From Streptomyces fragilis (GTDB taxonomy: Bacteria; Actinomycetota; Actinomycetes; Streptomycetales; Streptomycetaceae): a stretch of DNA of 64,000 nucleotides. The DNA lies in contig NZ_BEVZ01000004.1 in NCBI RefSeq assembly GCF_003112515.1, forward strand, positions 682,001 through 746,000, written 5' to 3'. Below the pieces are notes generated by a model, which was not told the DNA's origin, did no database searches, and saw only the letters and a list, made by a program, of their open reading frames with translations. The position numbers and the translations under genes are program-made. The first letter of the stretch is position 1. Every line of letters begins with the position of its first letter. This document shows, one piece after another, positions 36,707 to 46,140 of the stretch.

Positions 36707-39700
36707 CAGGATCTCGCGGGCGGCGCGGGTCGGGGTGAGGCCCAGGCGCCAGGCCGCCCACGCCTCGCCCGGCGGGAGCCCTCGGCGCAGGTAGAGCTCC
36801 CAGGTGGCCGCGCAGTCGGCCAGCCGCGGGTCCTTCACCGTGGGGAGGAGCTCGGCGAGCTCCCGCTGGGCCACCGCGGCGCCGTCCGCCACGGCGTACG
36901 GCAGCAGCGTGCAGCGCAGGAACCGCGCCCAGCCCTCCGCCCGGACGTCGCCGCAGGCGGCCGCCAGCTCCACCGCCTCGTCGCACAGGGCGAGCGCCCG
37001 CTCCTCGCGGGAGTTGCCCGCGTCGATCACCGCGAGCTCCACGCAGCTCCAGGCCTCCCCGTGCACCACCCCGGCGCGCCGGAAGTCGGCCCGGGCGTCC
37101 ATCAGCAGCTGCCGCGCGAACCCGGAGTTGCGCAGCGACCCGGCCCGCGCGGCGCGCTGGTCGCGGGTCACCCTGGCCAGGTGGTGCCGGGCCCAGCCGA
37201 GCCCGTACACGTCCCGCATCCGGGAGAACAGCGCGCGGGAGCGTTCCAGCTCGCGGCCCGCCTCGTCGAGGTCCCCGGTCTCCTCCAGCGCCTGGCCCAG
37301 GTAGTGCAGCGTCCACGCCTCGCCCCGCAGGTCCTCCACCTCCCGGTGCAGCGCGACCGCCTTGCGCAGGCCCTCGACGGCGGCGGCCGCCTCCCCGTCC
37401 GCCAGCCGGGCGCGCTCCAGCTGGGTGCGGGTCCATGCCTGGCCGCGGGTGTCCCGGGTGCGCCGGTACCCGTCGAGCGCGGCGCGCAGCTCCTGGCGTC
37501 CGCGTTCCACGTCGCCGGTGCGCAGCGCCAGCTGTCCGAACTGGTAGCGCGCCCACGCCTCGCCGTGCACCGCCTCGGCGGCCCGGTGCAGCGCCAGCGA
37601 CTGCCGCAGCAGCTGCCGTGCTTCGGCGAGGTTCCCCCGGTCGCGCTCCACGGCGCCCAGCGCGTGCAGGGTCCACGCCCGGTCGGCGGACAGTTCCGGC
37701 GCGGCCTGCAGGCCGGCCGCCTCCCGCAGCTTGGCGGCGGCCTCCGGGAGGTTGCCCTGGTGGTGGAGCGTGATGCCGAGCGAGCCCATCGCCCGCGCCG
37801 CCTCGGCCTCCTGCTCGGAGGCCCGGTAGTCGTCCACCAGCGACGACAGCGTGCTTCTCGCCTTGTCGAGGTCGCCGATCTGCCGGGCGGCGATGCCGGT
37901 GCGCCAGGTCACCGAGCGGAGCATCAGCCCTTCGTCGACGGAACGGGCCAGCTCGTTGATCTCCCCCAGCCGGTACATGTCGCCGCGCAGCAGGCAGTAG
38001 TCGCAGAGCGCGCCGAGCAGGGCGTGCACGGCCGAACTGTCCACGCCCTCCGCGTGGCGCAGCGCGGCGGTGATGAACGCGGACTCGTCGTCCAGCCAGC
38101 GCAGCGCCTCCTTGAAGGAGGAGAAGCCCTGGGGGGCCGCGCCGGCCGGGGCGGACAGGCCGGTGCGGGTGGAGACGTTGCCGTCGATCAGCCGCAGCAC
38201 CGAGTCGGCGAGAGCGGCGTAGGTGGTGATCAGCCGGGTCTGGGCGGCGGTGCGCTCGGCCGGCGTCTCCTCCTCCTGCAGCCGCTCCTGGGCGAAGGCC
38301 CGGACCACGTCGTGCAGCCGGCAGCGGGTGCCGCGGACCGGCTCGACCAGGCCGGCGCGGGCCAGGGAGGCCAGGTGCCGCCAGGCGTCCCGCTCGTCGG
38401 TGTCCAGCAGCGAGGCGGCGGCCGCCGCGCCGAGCGAGGCCCGGCCGGCCAGCGCGAGCCGGCGCAACAGGCGGCGGGCCTGCTCGGACTGGTCGGAGTA
38501 GCGCAGCCACAGGGCGCGCTGGACGGGGCTGACCGGGCCGTACGCGCCCAGGTCGTCGGCGAGCCGGGCCGCGCCGCGGACGCCGAGGGCGGTGCCGGCG
38601 ACGCGCAGGGCGAGCGGCAGGCCGCCGCACAGCCGGTGCACCCGTTCGGTGGCCTCGTCGTCCTGGACGCGTTCGGCGCCGGGCGGCGTGTAGGCGGCGA
38701 GGGCCTCCCGTGAGGCCTCCACGGGCAGCGGCTGCACGGCCAGCTGGTGGGAGTGGGCGGGCATGTCGCGCAGCAGGGCCAGCGGGGTCCGGGAGGTCAC
38801 CAGCAGCAGGCACTCGGAGCGTTCCGGGAGCAGGGCGCGCACCTGCTCCGGGTCCGAGGCGTCGTCCAGCACGATGATCACCGGCAGTCCGGCCAGGTGG
38901 CGGCGGTAGAGCTCGGTGAGGCGGGTCAGCTGCTGCTCGGGGGTGGAGCCCTCGCGGAACAGGAGCTGCTCCCGGGGCGCGCCCAGGCGGTTCAGCAGGT
39001 GGAGCAGGGCCTGCCGGGTGGGCAGCGGCGGGTCGGAGGGGGAGTCGCCGCGCAGGTCGACCAGGCAGGCGCCGCGGTACTCGTCGCGCAGGTCGTGGGC
39101 GGCGCGGGCGGCCAGCGCGGTGCGGCCGGACCCGGGGGCGCCGTGCAGCACCACCACGGTGGGGCGGCTGTCGGCGTCGGCGCGGGCGGCACGGGCCCAG
39201 CGGCGGATGGCGGCCAGTTCCTCGCGGCGGCCCGCGAAGGGGGCGTCCGCCGGAGGTAACTGCTCGAACGAGCGTTCCAGCACGGCGCGGCGGCGGGCGG
39301 CGGCACCCTTGTCGGTGCCGCGCAGCCGGGGCGGCGCGGTCGGCGTCCTGGGTGGGGCGGCGAGCCGGCGCTGCTGCTCCAGCCAGGGCCGGATGCCGCG
39401 CAATTCCAGCGCCGTGAGCCACTGCAGCCGCAGCGCCTCGTGCCCTCCGGGCTGCAGCACGGCACCGGCGTGGTGGTGTGCGGCGGGCACGTGCGAGACG
39501 GTGACCCGCACAACGGCGGTCGCGGTCGCGGTCAGCCCGACGGAGATCCCCGCGCCGAGGGCCACCGCCCCGCCGGTGCCGAGGGCGAGGTCGGCGACGG
39601 TGGCGGTGGCGGCGGCCACCCCGGCCACCAGGAGGGTGGTGGGGCCGCCGCCCTCGCGGGCGAAGCGCCGGGCGAAGGTGGGGTGCGCGTTGCGGGCCGC

Positions 39701-39874
39701 GTCCAGGGCCCGCAGGTAGGCCTGGTACTCCGGCTCGGCGGCGCGGGCCATGACGTCCAGGGCGGCGCGGGCGCGGGTGAGCAGGACCGCGGGGTCCGCG
39801 CCGCTGCGCCGCGCCTCCTCCTTGACCGTGCGGTCGAGCAGGTTCTCGGCGTCCTGGCGGTGCGGGTCGCGCAT
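36701..39874 (-). CDS. Large STAND NTPase with tetratricopeptide repeats
   Basis: A 1057-residue predicted signalling ATPase. The ATG at 39874 follows GGAGGGGG and is preferred to in-frame starts further out. Residues 1-75 are soluble, with two hydrophobic stretches at about 80-125 (LLVAGVAAATATVADLALG), which may anchor it to the membrane. The P-loop HGAPGSGRTALAA is at about 243-255, Walker B is IIVLDDASDPEQV, and GGLPLALRVAGTALG is the GxP region. From about 550 on there are more than ten TPR units (ALGAVERDRGNLAEARQLLR type). No HTH is seen. The target is unknown. Confidence 0.85.
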   Translation of the reverse strand: MRDPHRQDAENLLDRTVKEEARRSGADPAVLLTRARAALDVMARAAEPEYQAYLRALDAARNAHPTFARRFAREGGGPTTLLVAGVAAATATVADLALGTGGAVALGAGISVGLTATATAVVRVTVSHVPAAHHHAGAVLQPGGHEALRLQWLTALELRGIRPWLEQQRRLAAPPRTPTAPPRLRGTDKGAAARRRAVLERSFEQLPPADAPFAGRREELAAIRRWARAARADADSRPTVVVLHGAPGSGRTALAARAAHDLRDEYRGACLVDLRGDSPSDPPLPTRQALLHLLNRLGAPREQLLFREGSTPEQQLTRLTELYRRHLAGLPVIIVLDDASDPEQVRALLPERSECLLLVTSRTPLALLRDMPAHSHQLAVQPLPVEASREALAAYTPPGAERVQDDEATERVHRLCGGLPLALRVAGTALGVRGAARLADDLGAYGPVSPVQRALWLRYSDQSEQARRLLRRLALAGRASLGAAAAASLLDTDERDAWRHLASLARAGLVEPVRGTRCRLHDVVRAFAQERLQEEETPAERTAAQTRLITTYAALADSVLRLIDGNVSTRTGLSAPAGAAPQGFSSFKEALRWLDDESAFITAALRHAEGVDSSAVHALLGALCDYCLLRGDMYRLGEINELARSVDEGLMLRSVTWRTGIAARQIGDLDKARSTLSSLVDDYRASEQEAEAARAMGSLGITLHHQGNLPEAAAKLREAAGLQAAPELSADRAWTLHALGAVERDRGNLAEARQLLRQSLALHRAAEAVHGEAWARYQFGQLALRTGDVERGRQELRAALDGYRRTRDTRGQAWTRTQLERARLADGEAAAAVEGLRKAVALHREVEDLRGEAWTLHYLGQALEETGDLDEAGRELERSRALFSRMRDVYGLGWARHHLARVTRDQRAARAGSLRNSGFARQLLMDARADFRRAGVVHGEAWSCVELAVIDAGNSREERALALCDEAVELAAACGDVRAEGWARFLRCTLLPYAVADGAAVAQRELAELLPTVKDPRLADCAATWELYLRRGLPPGEAWAAWRLGLTPTRAAREILG

Positions 39875-40172
39875 GTCCGGTCCCCCTCCGGTGGCGATGC
39901 CGTGCGCCTGCGGCGGCCCGGAGGGGTGCTGTTCCGCCCCCGTGCGTCCCCCGAAGCCGCCCAGTGTTCCTCCCCCACCCCCCGGGGGGCCGAAACCGCC
40001 CCTTCCCCCCGAACAGCCCCTTCCCGGCCACCGGCGCACCGGCGGTTCGGCGGTTGGCGCCGGCGAGGCGGCGCGGGCGACCGGGCACGACGGGGCGCGG
40101 GCGGGACGCGGCGCGGGCGTGACGGCGCGTGGGCGGGGCGGGGCCGTGCGCGGGGGCGGCGAACGCGAAAGG
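39875..40172. other. Gene-free stretch upstream of the STAND gene
   Basis: About 300 bp of C/G-rich DNA between the STAND gene start and the terminator of the mca unit. It contains runs of C and G (for example around 39960-40020) and GGGCGCGGGCGGGAC-type words but no convincing gene. The GGAGG ribosome-binding site of the STAND gene is at its left end. Confidence 0.5.
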
Positions 40173-40207
40173 CCGCCCCGCCGCGAGGGGGCGCGGAGGC
40201 GGGGCGG
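40173..40207 (-). terminator. Hairpin after the small membrane protein gene
   Basis: CCGCCCCGCC pairs with GGCGGGGCGG (10 bp) across a 15-nt loop. It lies 58 bp downstream of the stop of the small membrane protein gene on the minus strand and probably ends the mca transcript. Confidence 0.6.
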
Positions 40208-40264
40208 TCGGTGCCGGGTCGCCGTCCGCCCCGCCGCGTCGGGCGGGCCGGGCGGGGCCCTGGA

Positions 40265-40528
40265 CTACTCCTTGGCGGAGGGCGCCGTGGAGGCGGGGGC
40301 GGCGTCGTCGGAGGCGGGGACGTCGGAGGAGGCGTCGGAGGAGGCGGCGGCCTCGTCCTCACGGCCCACCATCTTCGCCCGCTCCATGTGCTTGTTCATG
40401 GACTTCATCAGCCCCCACACCGCCAACGCCATCACGGCGAAGACGATGAACCCCAGCACACCGGGCGTGACCTTGTTCTCGTCGAATTCCTCCGCGGCCA
40501 GAACCAGGAGGCTTGCGCTTGCGCTCAT
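40265..40528 (-). CDS. Small single-pass membrane protein beside mca
   Basis: An 87-residue membrane protein of unknown function. A short hydrophobic N-terminus is followed by one clear helix (VLGFIVFAVMALAVWGLM) and KSMNKHMERAKM, then an acidic Ala/Ser-rich tail. I use the ATG at 40528, ten bases after GGGAG; the ATG at 40537 lies almost on that site. It begins at the stop of mca (overlap of a few bases or none), so it is coupled to mca. The same small gene beside mca is, as I recall, common in Streptomyces. Confidence 0.75.
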   Translation of the reverse strand: MSASASLLVLAAEEFDENKVTPGVLGFIVFAVMALAVWGLMKSMNKHMERAKMVGREDEAAASSDASSDVPASDDAAPASTAPSAKE

Positions 40529-40529
40529 G

Positions 40530-41411
40530 TCAGCCATTCTCCCGGACCCCGGCGAAGAGGTCCGACTCGGGGATGGAGGTCTCCACCAACGACTTCGCGA
40601 GCTCGTAGTCCTCGGTGGGCCAGACCTCCCGCTGCAGGTCCAGCGGGATGCGGAACCAGCCGCCGTCGGGGTCGATCTGCGTGGCGTGCGCGATCAGCGC
40701 CCGGTCCCGCGTCTCGAAGAACTCGCCGCACGGCACGAACGTGGTGAGCGTGCGCTCGACCCGCTCGAACTCGTCCCACCGCTTGAGCCAGTCCCCGTAG
40801 GGGGACTCCAGCCCGCGCGACTCCATGGCCTCGTGCAGCGCGACCGTGCGCGGCCGGTTGAAGCCCTGGTTGTAGTAGAGCTTCACCGGCTGGTAGGCGG
40901 GCCCGTACTCCGACTCCGGGTACTTCTCCAGGTCGCTCGCGCCCTCGAAGGCCACCATCGTGATCTTGTGGGTCATGATGTGGTCGGGATGCGGGTAGCC
41001 GCCGTTCTCGTCGTACGTGGTGACGACCTGCGGGCGGAAGGACCGGATCTGCCGCACCAGCTCGCCGGCCGCCTTGTCGACGTCCTCCAGCGCGAAGCAC
41101 CCGTCGGGAAGCGGCGGCAGCGGGTCGCCCTCGGGCAGGCCGGAGTCGACGAAACCGAGCCACGCCTGCTTGATCCCCAGGATCTCCCGCGCCGCGTCCA
41201 TCTCCTTGCGGCGGACCTCGTGGATGTTCTCCTCGATGTACGGGTCGCCCTGGAGCTTCGGGTTCAGGATCGAACCGCGCTCACCACCGGTGCAGGTCAC
41301 CACGAGGACGTCGACGCCCTCGGACACGTACTTGGCCATGGTGGCGGCGCCCTTGCTCGACTCGTCGTCGGGGTGGGCGTGGACTGCCATCAGTCGCAGC
41401 TGCTCGGTCAA
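40530..41411 (-). CDS. mca: Mycothiol S-conjugate amidase
   Basis: A 293-residue zinc amidase that cleaves mycothiol conjugates of toxic electrophiles, giving a mercapturic acid for export. The LmbE-type zinc site is intact: AVHAHPDDESS near the start and GGYPHPDHIMTH at about 137-148. CTGGERGSILNP and GDWLKRWDEFERV also fit Mca. MshB, the biosynthetic deacetylase, is the other possibility, but the length and the C-terminal region favour Mca. It starts with TTG at 41411 behind TGAGGA. It is divergent from a DUF4307 gene, a pairing also known in mycobacteria. Confidence 0.93.
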   Translation of the reverse strand: MTEQLRLMAVHAHPDDESSKGAATMAKYVSEGVDVLVVTCTGGERGSILNPKLQGDPYIEENIHEVRRKEMDAAREILGIKQAWLGFVDSGLPEGDPLPPLPDGCFALEDVDKAAGELVRQIRSFRPQVVTTYDENGGYPHPDHIMTHKITMVAFEGASDLEKYPESEYGPAYQPVKLYYNQGFNRPRTVALHEAMESRGLESPYGDWLKRWDEFERVERTLTTFVPCGEFFETRDRALIAHATQIDPDGGWFRIPLDLQREVWPTEDYELAKSLVETSIPESDLFAGVRENG

Positions 41412-41577
41412 GGCTCAATCCTCAGAGATCGGTCGGCGCCCGGGCGGCGCACACGCGTGCGCGGGCGGTCCCCGGTGCGGGCGGGTACCATCCGCGCCTT
41501 CTATAGTGACGGAATCGGGGGACGAATGATTCCGGGGTCCGGACACGACGCTCCGCCCCCGCCCGAGAGGACCGATC

Positions 41578-42030
41578 ATGAGCACGGCGAAAGCCCAGCA
41601 GTCCACGGGGCAGTCCGCGGGGCAGCCCACGGGCTCCCGGCCGCCCGCCGGCCGTTACGGCCGCGCCGCGGACGCGGAGGCGGACCGCCGCGCCGACCGC
41701 ACGCTGAAGATCGTGGGCTCGGTCCTCGGCGCCCTGCTGATCGCCGTCGTCGCCTGGTTCGGCTTCTACCACGTCGGCGGCAGCGAGATCAGCGGTCAGA
41801 TGATCACCTTCAGGACCGCCGAGGACTCCGTCCGGGTGGAGCTGGAGGTCTTCAAGGACGAGGGCGTCACGGGCTACTGCACGGTCCGCTCCCAGGCGGA
41901 GAGCGGCGCCGAGGTCGGCCGCGCCGACTTCCGTTTCGACGAGGACTCCACCCGCGTCCACAAGACGGTCACCCTGCGCACCACCAGCCGCGGCACCACC
42001 GCCGAGCTCCTGGGCTGCCACACCGGCTGA
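41578..42030 (+). CDS. DUF4307 membrane protein
   Basis: A 150-residue membrane protein. A Gln/Gly/Ala-rich N-terminus ends in GRYGRAADAEADRRADR, one helix follows (about 42-64, IVGSVLGALLIAVVAWFGFY), then an extracytoplasmic beta domain with VRVELEVFKDEGVTGYCTV and a closing Cys (ELLGCHTG). The two Cys may form a disulfide. The start has GAGAGGA upstream. It is found opposite mca in many actinobacteria, which suggests a shared role in thiol or redox physiology; nothing in the sequence proves that. Confidence 0.85.
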   Translation: MSTAKAQQSTGQSAGQPTGSRPPAGRYGRAADAEADRRADRTLKIVGSVLGALLIAVVAWFGFYHVGGSEISGQMITFRTAEDSVRVELEVFKDEGVTGYCTVRSQAESGAEVGRADFRFDEDSTRVHKTVTLRTTSRGTTAELLGCHTG

Positions 42031-42213
42031 GCTGCCGGGCCTTCGTGCCGTCCGGGCGACTGCGACCGGGCGGCCGCGGCCCGTCGGCCGCCTGGCATTT
42101 CTCCTCCCACTTTCGCGGCGCGATTGTTAGGCTCGTGGTTTCGCCCACCCATGAGGGACCATTCTTCTGGGTAGGGCGTTGCTTTGTATTTCCAGTACGG
42201 ACGAGGAGCACCT

Positions 42214-42711
42214 GTGACCCAGACCAGCGAGAACGTCACCTGGCTCACCCAGGAGGCGTACAACAAGCTCAAGGACGAGCTTGCGTACCTTACTGGTCCT
42301 GCGCGCACCGAAATCGCCGCCAAGATCGCGGCCGCGCGCGAAGAGGGCGATCTGCGGGAGAACGGCGGCTACCACGCCGCCAAGGAGGAGCAGGGCAAGC
42401 AGGAGCTCCGGGTGCGGCAACTCCAGCAGCTGCTGGAGACGGCGCAGGTCGGCGAGGCGCCGGCCGCCGACGGCGAGGTCGCTCCGGGCATGCTCGTCAC
42501 GGTCGCCTTCGACGGCGACGAGGACGACACCCTGACCTTCCTGCTCGCCTCCCGGGAGTACGCCAGCGAGGACATCGAGACGTACTCCCCGCAGTCCCCG
42601 CTCGGCCGCGGCGTGATCGGCCGCACGATCGGTGAGGACGCGGAGTACGAGCTGCCCAACGGCAAGAAGGCCTCCGTGCGCATCCTGAAGGCCGAGCCCT
42701 ACAAGGGCTGA
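42214..42711 (+). CDS. greA: Transcription elongation factor GreA
   Basis: A 165-residue factor that enters the secondary channel of RNA polymerase and stimulates cleavage of backtracked RNA. The N-terminal coiled coil spans about 10-85, with acidic tip REEGDLRENGGYHAAKEEQG, and the FKBP-like C-terminal domain follows (LASREYASEDIETYS, GRGVIGRTIGEDAEY). The GTG at 42214 has GAGGAG six bases upstream; the frame is open from 42184 but without a better site. The upstream 180 bp contains an A+T-rich part that should hold the promoter. Confidence 0.95.
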   Translation: MTQTSENVTWLTQEAYNKLKDELAYLTGPARTEIAAKIAAAREEGDLRENGGYHAAKEEQGKQELRVRQLQQLLETAQVGEAPAADGEVAPGMLVTVAFDGDEDDTLTFLLASREYASEDIETYSPQSPLGRGVIGRTIGEDAEYELPNGKKASVRILKAEPYKG

Positions 42712-42762
42712 GCCGCGCAGGCGTGCCGCGCGGTCCCCGCGCAGGACACGGAACCGAACGAG

Positions 42763-42795
42763 GAGGACCCCCTGGCGCCGAGCCCGGGGGTCCTC
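42763..42795. terminator. Terminator between greA and the ABC permease
   Basis: GAGGACCCCC and GGGGGTCCTC form a perfect 10-bp stem around a 13-nt loop, followed by ACGTTGTG on the greA side. It lies 52 bp after greA and 65 bp after the convergent permease gene, so it can serve both strands. Confidence 0.8.
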
Positions 42796-42859
42796 ACGTT
42801 GTGCGCGCCGTGCGCTCCCTGCCGTGCGCGGGACCACGGAGGGCAGGTCAGGCGGACGG

Positions 42860-43726
42860 TCAGACGGTGGCGGACCGGTACTTGCGCACCGACAGCGTCC
42901 GGAAGAGCACGATGATCGCCACCGAGTAGATCAGCGACGCCCACACCGGGTGCTGCATCGGCCAGGCGTCGGAGGTGGACTGCCCCGGGTTGGCCCACAG
43001 CACCCGGCAGGCCTGCACGATCGCGCTGAACGGGTTCCACTCGGCGATGTGCCGCAGCCAGGGCGTCATGTTGGAAGGGTCGACGAACGCGTTGGAGATG
43101 AAGGTGACCGGGAAGAGCCAGATCAGCCCGCCGTTGGTGGCCGCCTCCGGGCTGCGCACCGAGAGGCCGATCAGCGCGCCGATCCAGGTGAACGCGTAGC
43201 CGCAGAGCAGCAGCAGCCCGAACCCGGCGGCCACCCGCAGCGGGTCGGTGCTCCCGTTCGTGCCGACCCGCCAGCCCAGCAGCAGGGCGACCGCGACCAG
43301 GATCAGCACCGTGAGCGCGGTCTGCACCAGGTCGGCCAGCGTCCGCCCGGTGAGCACCGCCCCGCGCGCCATCGGCAGGGCGCGGAACCGGTCGATCAGC
43401 CCCTTGTGCATGTCCTCGGCGATGCCCGCGCCCGCGCCGGCGGTGGAGAAGGTGACGGTCTGCGCGAAGATGCCGGCCATCAGGAAGTTCTTGTAGGCCT
43501 CGGAACTCGTCGAGCCGCCGACCTTCAGGGACCCGCCGAACACGTAGGTGAACAGCACCACGAACATGACCGGCTGGATGAGCCCGAACAGCACGATCTC
43601 GGGGATCCTGGTCATCCGGATCAGGTTGCGCTGCGCCACGATCACCGAATCGCGCCACGACTGCCGCACCCGGCCGCCGCGGCTCGTGACGGGCCGGCGT
43701 CCCTCGGCCTGCGTGACGGCGCTCAT
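42860..43726 (-). CDS. ABC-2 type exporter permease (DrrB-like)
   Basis: A 288-residue membrane permease with six hydrophobic segments. The LIQPVMFVVLFTYVFGGSL region and the FLMAGIFAQTVTFSTAGAG and EDMHKGLIDRFRALPMARGAVL segments are those of DrrB-type drug exporters. The start overlaps the stop of the ATP-binding gene as ATGA (43723-43726), so the pair is coupled. The substrate is unknown; relatives export anthracyclines and other lipophilic drugs. Confidence 0.9.
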   Translation of the reverse strand: MSAVTQAEGRRPVTSRGGRVRQSWRDSVIVAQRNLIRMTRIPEIVLFGLIQPVMFVVLFTYVFGGSLKVGGSTSSEAYKNFLMAGIFAQTVTFSTAGAGAGIAEDMHKGLIDRFRALPMARGAVLTGRTLADLVQTALTVLILVAVALLLGWRVGTNGSTDPLRVAAGFGLLLLCGYAFTWIGALIGLSVRSPEAATNGGLIWLFPVTFISNAFVDPSNMTPWLRHIAEWNPFSAIVQACRVLWANPGQSTSDAWPMQHPVWASLIYSVAIIVLFRTLSVRKYRSATV

Positions 43727-44691
43727 CCGGTTGCCTCCTCGGTAAGGGCCGCCTCGGCCATGTGGCCGGTGAGCGAGAGGAACACGTCGTCCAGCGTCGG
43801 GCGCCGCAGCCCGACGTCGTCCAGCTCGATGCCGCGCGCGTCGAGCTCGCGGATCACCTCGGCCAGCAGCTTGGGGCCGCCGCTCACCGGGACCGTCAGC
43901 TTGCGGGTGTGGTCCTCGACGGCGAGTTCGCCGAGCCCGTACGCGCTCAGCACCGTGGCGGCCTCCGGCATCAGCTCCCTGGCGCGGACGATGACCTCGA
44001 TGCGCTCCCCGCCGGTGCGGGACTTCAGCTCGTCGGAGGTGCCGCGGGCGATCACCCGGCCGTGATCGACCACCGCGATGTCGTGGGCGAGGTGGTCCGC
44101 CTCCTCCAGGTACTGGGTGGTCAGCAGCAGCGTCGTGCCGCCGGAGACCAGATCCTTGATCACGTCCCAGAGCTGGAGCCGGTTGCGGGGGTCCAGGCCG
44201 GTGGTCGGCTCGTCCATGAACATCACCGGCGGACGCACCACCAGCGCCGCGGCCAGGTCGAGGCGGCGGCGCATGCCGCCGGAGTAGTTCTTGGTGATCC
44301 GGTCCGCGGCGTCGGTGAGGTGGAACTGCTCCAGCAGCTCGTCCGCGCGGGCCTTCGCCGCGCGGCGGCCCATCTGGTAGAGCCGCCCCACCATCACCAG
44401 GTTCTCCCGCCCGGTGAGGTACTCGTCCACGGCGGCGAACTGACCCGACAGGCCGATGTTGTGCCGCACCGCGTCGGGGTCCTTCAGCACGTCGATCCCG
44501 GCGACGACGGCGTGCCCGGCGTCCGGGCGCAGCAACGTCGTCAGGCACCGCACGGCAGTCGTCTTCCCCGCGCCGTTGGGGCCGAGCAGCCCCAGCACGG
44601 TCCCCTGGGGAACGTCCAGGTCGACGCCGTCCAGCGCCCGCACGTCCCCGAAGGTCTTGACCAGCCCTTCCGCCCGAATGGCCCCCGGCAT
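43723..44691 (-). CDS. ABC exporter ATP-binding protein (DrrA-like)
   Basis: A 322-residue ATPase subunit. Walker A is LLGPNGAGKTTAVRCL (about 32-47), the Q loop is IGLSGQFAAVDEYLTG, the signature is NYSGGMRRRLDLAAALV, Walker B is PVMFMDEPTTGLDP and the switch His is in TTQYLEEADHLAHD. The C-terminal extension (about 225-322) ending in RPTLDDVFLSLTGH is typical of DrrA. GGAGG lies four bases before the ATG at 44691; the longer frame to 44943 is low-complexity. Confidence 0.92.
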   Translation of the reverse strand: MPGAIRAEGLVKTFGDVRALDGVDLDVPQGTVLGLLGPNGAGKTTAVRCLTTLLRPDAGHAVVAGIDVLKDPDAVRHNIGLSGQFAAVDEYLTGRENLVMVGRLYQMGRRAAKARADELLEQFHLTDAADRITKNYSGGMRRRLDLAAALVVRPPVMFMDEPTTGLDPRNRLQLWDVIKDLVSGGTTLLLTTQYLEEADHLAHDIAVVDHGRVIARGTSDELKSRTGGERIEVIVRARELMPEAATVLSAYGLGELAVEDHTRKLTVPVSGGPKLLAEVIRELDARGIELDDVGLRRPTLDDVFLSLTGHMAEAALTEEATG

Positions 44692-44985
44692 ACCGCCTCC
44701 GGCCCCGCTCGACGACAGTCGTCCGCCTCCGAGCGTAGGTGCGCCCGCCCGCTGCCGCGCGCCGGACGGGGCGGCACGGGTGGGCCGGGGGCGGCACGGG
44801 TGGGCCGTCCCTCGCGTGGGGCGTTCCGTGCCGTGGCGCGCGCCTCGGCCGGCGGCATCCTGCGCCGGCCCGCCCGCCGCCGGGGCGGGCCCGAGCAGCG
44901 GGCCGTGGCGCGCGCATCGTCCGGCGGCCCCACACGCCGTCACCGCGACGAGGTCTTCGCCCGTGACCCGTTACGCTCGGTGCAC

Positions 44986-46140
44986 ATGAGTGACACCCAC
45001 TTCAGCGAGCACTTCGAGACGCTGGCGATCCACGCGGGCAACACCGCCGATCCCCTGACCGGCGCCGTCGTTCCGCCCATCTATCAGGTCTCCACGTACA
45101 AGCAGGACGGCGTCGGCGGCCTCCGCGGCGGCTACGAGTACAGCCGCAGCGCCAACCCCACCCGCACCGCCCTAGAGGAGAACCTCGCCGCGCTCGAGGG
45201 CGGCCGCCGAGGTCTCGCCTTCGCCTCCGGCCTCGCCGCCGAGGACTGCCTGCTGCGTACCCTGCTCGCGCCGGGCGACCACGTGGTCATCCCGAACGAC
45301 GCCTACGGCGGCACGTTCCGCCTGTTCGCCAAGGTCGTCTCCCGCTGGGGCGTGGAGTGGTCGGTGGCCGACAGCAGCGACCCGGACGCCCTGCGCGCCG
45401 CGATGACCCCGAAGACCAAGGCCGTCTGGGTGGAGACCCCCTCCAACCCGCTCCTCGGCATCACCGACATCGCCGCCGCCGCGCAGATCGCCCACGACGG
45501 CGGGGCCCGCCTGGTGGTCGACAACACCTTCGCCACGCCGTACCTCCAGCAGCCGCTGGCGCTCGGCGCGGACGTGGTGGTGCACTCGCTCACCAAGTAC
45601 ATGGGCGGCCACTCCGACGTGGTCGGCGGCGCGCTGATCACCGCCGACCAGGAGCTGGGCGAGGAGCTGGCCTACCACCAGAACGCCATGGGCGCGGTGG
45701 CCGGCCCGTTCGACTCCTGGCTGGTGCTGCGCGGCACGAAGACGCTGGCCGTCCGCATGGACCGCCACTCGGAGAACGCCGCGAAGGTCGTCGACATGCT
45801 GAGCCGTCACCCCAAGGTGACGAAGGTCCTGTACCCGGGGCTGGCGGAGCACCCTGGGCACGAGGTCGCCGCCAAGCAGATGCGGGCGTTCGGCGGCATG
45901 GTGTCCTTCCAGGTCGCCGGTGGCGAGGAGGCCGCGGTGGCGGTCTGCGACCGCGCCAAGGTCTTCACCCTGGGCGAGTCCCTGGGCGGTGTGGAGTCGC
46001 TGATCGAGCACCCGGGGCGCATGACCCACGCCTCCGCCGCGGGGTCCGCCCTCGAGGTCCCCGCGGACCTCGTGCGCCTCTCCGTCGGCATCGAGAACGC
46101 CGAGGACCTCGTGGAGGACCTCCGCCAGGCCCTGGGCTAG
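44986..46140 (+). CDS. metB: Cystathionine gamma-synthase
   Basis: A 384-residue PLP enzyme of the Cys/Met metabolism family. The PLP Lys is K204 in SLTKYMGGHSDVVGG; YEYSRSANPTR, GLAFASGLAAEDCLL and LGESLGGVESLIEHPGRMTHAS are conserved. It joins an activated homoserine to cysteine to give cystathionine. Cystathionine gamma-lyase activity cannot be excluded by sequence alone, but ELVESLGG-type and PPIYQVSTYKQD segments suit the synthase annotation. A TACGCT -10 box ends eight bases before the ATG without a Shine-Dalgarno, so it may be leaderless. Confidence 0.88.
   Translation: MSDTHFSEHFETLAIHAGNTADPLTGAVVPPIYQVSTYKQDGVGGLRGGYEYSRSANPTRTALEENLAALEGGRRGLAFASGLAAEDCLLRTLLAPGDHVVIPNDAYGGTFRLFAKVVSRWGVEWSVADSSDPDALRAAMTPKTKAVWVETPSNPLLGITDIAAAAQIAHDGGARLVVDNTFATPYLQQPLALGADVVVHSLTKYMGGHSDVVGGALITADQELGEELAYHQNAMGAVAGPFDSWLVLRGTKTLAVRMDRHSENAAKVVDMLSRHPKVTKVLYPGLAEHPGHEVAAKQMRAFGGMVSFQVAGGEEAAVAVCDRAKVFTLGESLGGVESLIEHPGRMTHASAAGSALEVPADLVRLSVGIENAEDLVEDLRQALG

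Noticed and set aside
36687-40088. 1133-residue minus-strand frame
   Set aside because: It overlaps the STAND gene in another frame and is nearly all Arg, Pro, Gly and Ala. The chosen frame has a P-loop, TPRs and a good ribosome-binding site.
42184-42213. Longer greA start at ATG 42184
   Set aside because: The GAGGAG before GTG 42214 and the usual GreA length favour the shorter form.
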